A stretch of 64,000 nucleotides of DNA, taken from Streptomyces sp. NBC_01571 (lineage in GTDB: Bacteria > Actinomycetota > Actinomycetes > Streptomycetales > Streptomycetaceae). The position numbers and the translations under genes were made by a program. The notes below the pieces were generated by a model, which was given only the letters and a program-made list of their open reading frames with translations, was not told the DNA's origin and did not search any database. Of the stretch, positions 62,895 to 64,000 are shown piece after piece; the stretch's first letter is position 1; each line of letters opens with the position of its first letter. The DNA lies in contig NZ_JAPEPZ010000001.1 of NCBI RefSeq assembly GCF_026339875.1, positions 3,224,001-3,288,000 of the forward strand. The letters run 5' to 3'.

Positions 62895-64000
62895 TGTCCG
62901 GGGGGACGGGCGACGCCGAGGAGGAGAAGGGCGGGCTGCGCACCGCGCTCGCCGGTCTCACCACCCGCGGACGCTCCTTCCTGGCCGCCGGAGTCGCCGC
63001 CGTGATCTGCGCGTACGTCCTGGGGCAGAGCGATCTGCTCCGGGTCGGCCTGCTGCTCGCGGCGCTTCCCCTGGTCTGCGCGACCGTGCTGTACCGCACC
63101 CGGTACCGCGTCGCGGGCAGCCGCAGGCTCTCCCCCGGGCGCGTACCCGCGGGCTCCGAGGCCCGGGTCCATCTGCGGATGGACAACGTGTCCCGGTTGC
63201 CCACCGGACTGCTGATGCTCCAGGACCGGGTGCCGTACGTGCTCGGGCCGCGGCCCCGGTTCGTCCTGGACCGGGTGGAGGCGGGCGGCCGCCGCGAGGT
63301 GTCCTACCGGGTGCGCTCCGACCTGCGTGGCCGCTATCCGCTGGGACCGCTGCAACTGCGGCTCACGGACCCCTTCGGCATGTGCGAGCTGACACGCTCC
63401 TTCTCCACGTACGACACCCTGACCGTCATCCCGCGCGTGGAGCCGCTGCCGTCGGTGCGGCTGACCGGCGAGGCGAAGGGGTACGGCGAGGGAAGGCAGC
63501 GCTCGCTGGCGCTGGCCGGCGAGGACGACATCATCCCCCGCGGCTACCGCTACGGCGACGACCTGCGCCGGGTGCACTGGCGCCTGACCGCGCGCTACGG
63601 CGAACTGATGGTCCGTCGTGAGGAACAGCCGCAGCGCTCCCGCTGCACGGTGCTGCTCGACACCCGGGGCATCGCCTACCAGGGTGCGGGTCCCGACTCG
63701 GCCTTCGAGTGGGCGGTTTCGGGCGCGGCCTCGTCGCTGGTGCACATGCTGGAGCGGGGCTTCTCCGTCAGGCTGCTGACGGACGACGGCAGTTCGGTGC
63801 CCGGGGAGGGCGCCGACGGGTTCGCGGGCGCGAGCCAGCAGTCGGCGGACGCCGCCGGGCTGATGATGGACACGCTCGCGGTCATCGACCACTCGGACGG
63901 CACCGGGCTGTCCCGCGCCTACGACGTCCTGCGCAGCGGGAACGAAGGGCTGCTGATCGCCTTCCTGGGCCACCTGGACGAGGAGCAGGCGTCGGTGCTC
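62894..64000 (+). CDS. DUF58 domain protein, 3' end cut by window edge
   Basis: At least 369 codons are open to the window end. An N-terminal membrane region has two spans (about 28-45 and 50-66), then a beta-rich part and the DUF58 core RGYRYGDDLRRVHWRLTARY (about 216-235) followed by GELMVRREEQPQR, and a VWA-like region from CTVLLDTRG. ATG at 62894 overlaps the MoxR stop by one nucleotide. It is the standard partner of MoxR ATPases. A transglutaminase-domain gene commonly follows, beyond this window. Confidence 0.93.
   Translation, partial: MSGGTGDAEEEKGGLRTALAGLTTRGRSFLAAGVAAVICAYVLGQSDLLRVGLLLAALPLVCATVLYRTRYRVAGSRRLSPGRVPAGSEARVHLRMDNVSRLPTGLLMLQDRVPYVLGPRPRFVLDRVEAGGRREVSYRVRSDLRGRYPLGPLQLRLTDPFGMCELTRSFSTYDTLTVIPRVEPLPSVRLTGEAKGYGEGRQRSLALAGEDDIIPRGYRYGDDLRRVHWRLTARYGELMVRREEQPQRSRCTVLLDTRGIAYQGAGPDSAFEWAVSGAASSLVHMLERGFSVRLLTDDGSSVPGEGADGFAGASQQSADAAGLMMDTLAVIDHSDGTGLSRAYDVLRSGNEGLLIAFLGHLDEEQASVL

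Overview
The window is chromosomal core DNA from a high-GC actinomycete, almost certainly a Streptomyces. The evidence is GC-saturated third codon positions, many GTG starts and a few TTG starts, GTGA/ATGA stop-start overlaps inside operons, a trpM gene, PriA in place of HisA and TrpF, and an actinobacterial division cluster (divIVA-ylmG-sepF-ylmE-pgeF-ftsZ-ftsQ-murG-ftsW-murD-mraY-murF-murE-ftsI-ftsL-rsmH). From memory, the gene order follows the trp/his to dcw part of the S. coelicolor chromosome. No tRNA, rRNA, CRISPR array, insertion sequence or prophage was seen.

Region 1 (1-13.6 kb, mostly minus strand) is amino-acid biosynthesis. Reading in the minus direction, hisD-hisC-hisB-(30-aa ORF)-(54-aa membrane protein)-hisH-priA-ridA-like-hisF is a continuous chain of 4-nt overlaps. 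A plus-strand TIGR03085-type gene follows. Then comes hisI-trpE-TIGR02234-HGxxPAAW, closed by a strong hairpin, then a DUF2752 gene and trpC-trpM-trpB-trpA, with trpA cut by the window edge. PriA links the two pathways because it serves both histidine and tryptophan synthesis. A 19-bp palindrome overlaps the probable hisD promoter.

Region 2 (13.5-38.4 kb) is a mixed set. It holds a membrane protein with a beta-helix-like N-terminus, a helical protein, a LON-domain protein, ybaK, DUF2567, an ABC-2 exporter pair, a NYN-domain protein, a 58-aa basic protein and dnaE. These are followed by DUF2252, a DsbA-like thioredoxin protein, a PhoD-type phosphatase, a dienelactone-hydrolase-like protein, MscS, a Na+/H+ antiporter, GNAT, rluA, lspA and a DksA/TraR-type protein with a histone-H1-like tail. 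Between ybaK and DUF2567 lies an inverted repeat whose loop carries about 13 copies of a 19-bp tandem repeat.

Region 3 (38.4-60.9 kb) opens with plus-strand ileS. Its leader is a T-box riboswitch that appears to control translation, and the enzyme has an altered HIGH motif (GAHH). The minus-strand dcw cluster follows, from a sigma-70-like promoter before rsmH down to divIVA, with a second control region before ftsZ that holds paired GACAC (WhiA-type) motifs and an 8-bp inverted repeat. ftsA, murC and ddl are absent from the cluster.

Region 4 (60.9-64 kb, plus strand) has a beta-carbonic anhydrase, a MoxR AAA ATPase and a DUF58 gene cut by the window end.

No wholly new system stands out. The most unusual items are the 19-bp minisatellite inside an intergenic inverted repeat, the two tiny translationally coupled ORFs (his operon and dcw cluster), the Rid-family protein lacking the usual catalytic arginine, the GAHH motif in IleRS, and a recurrent TANNNT element 7-8 nt before start codons that suggests leaderless mRNAs.
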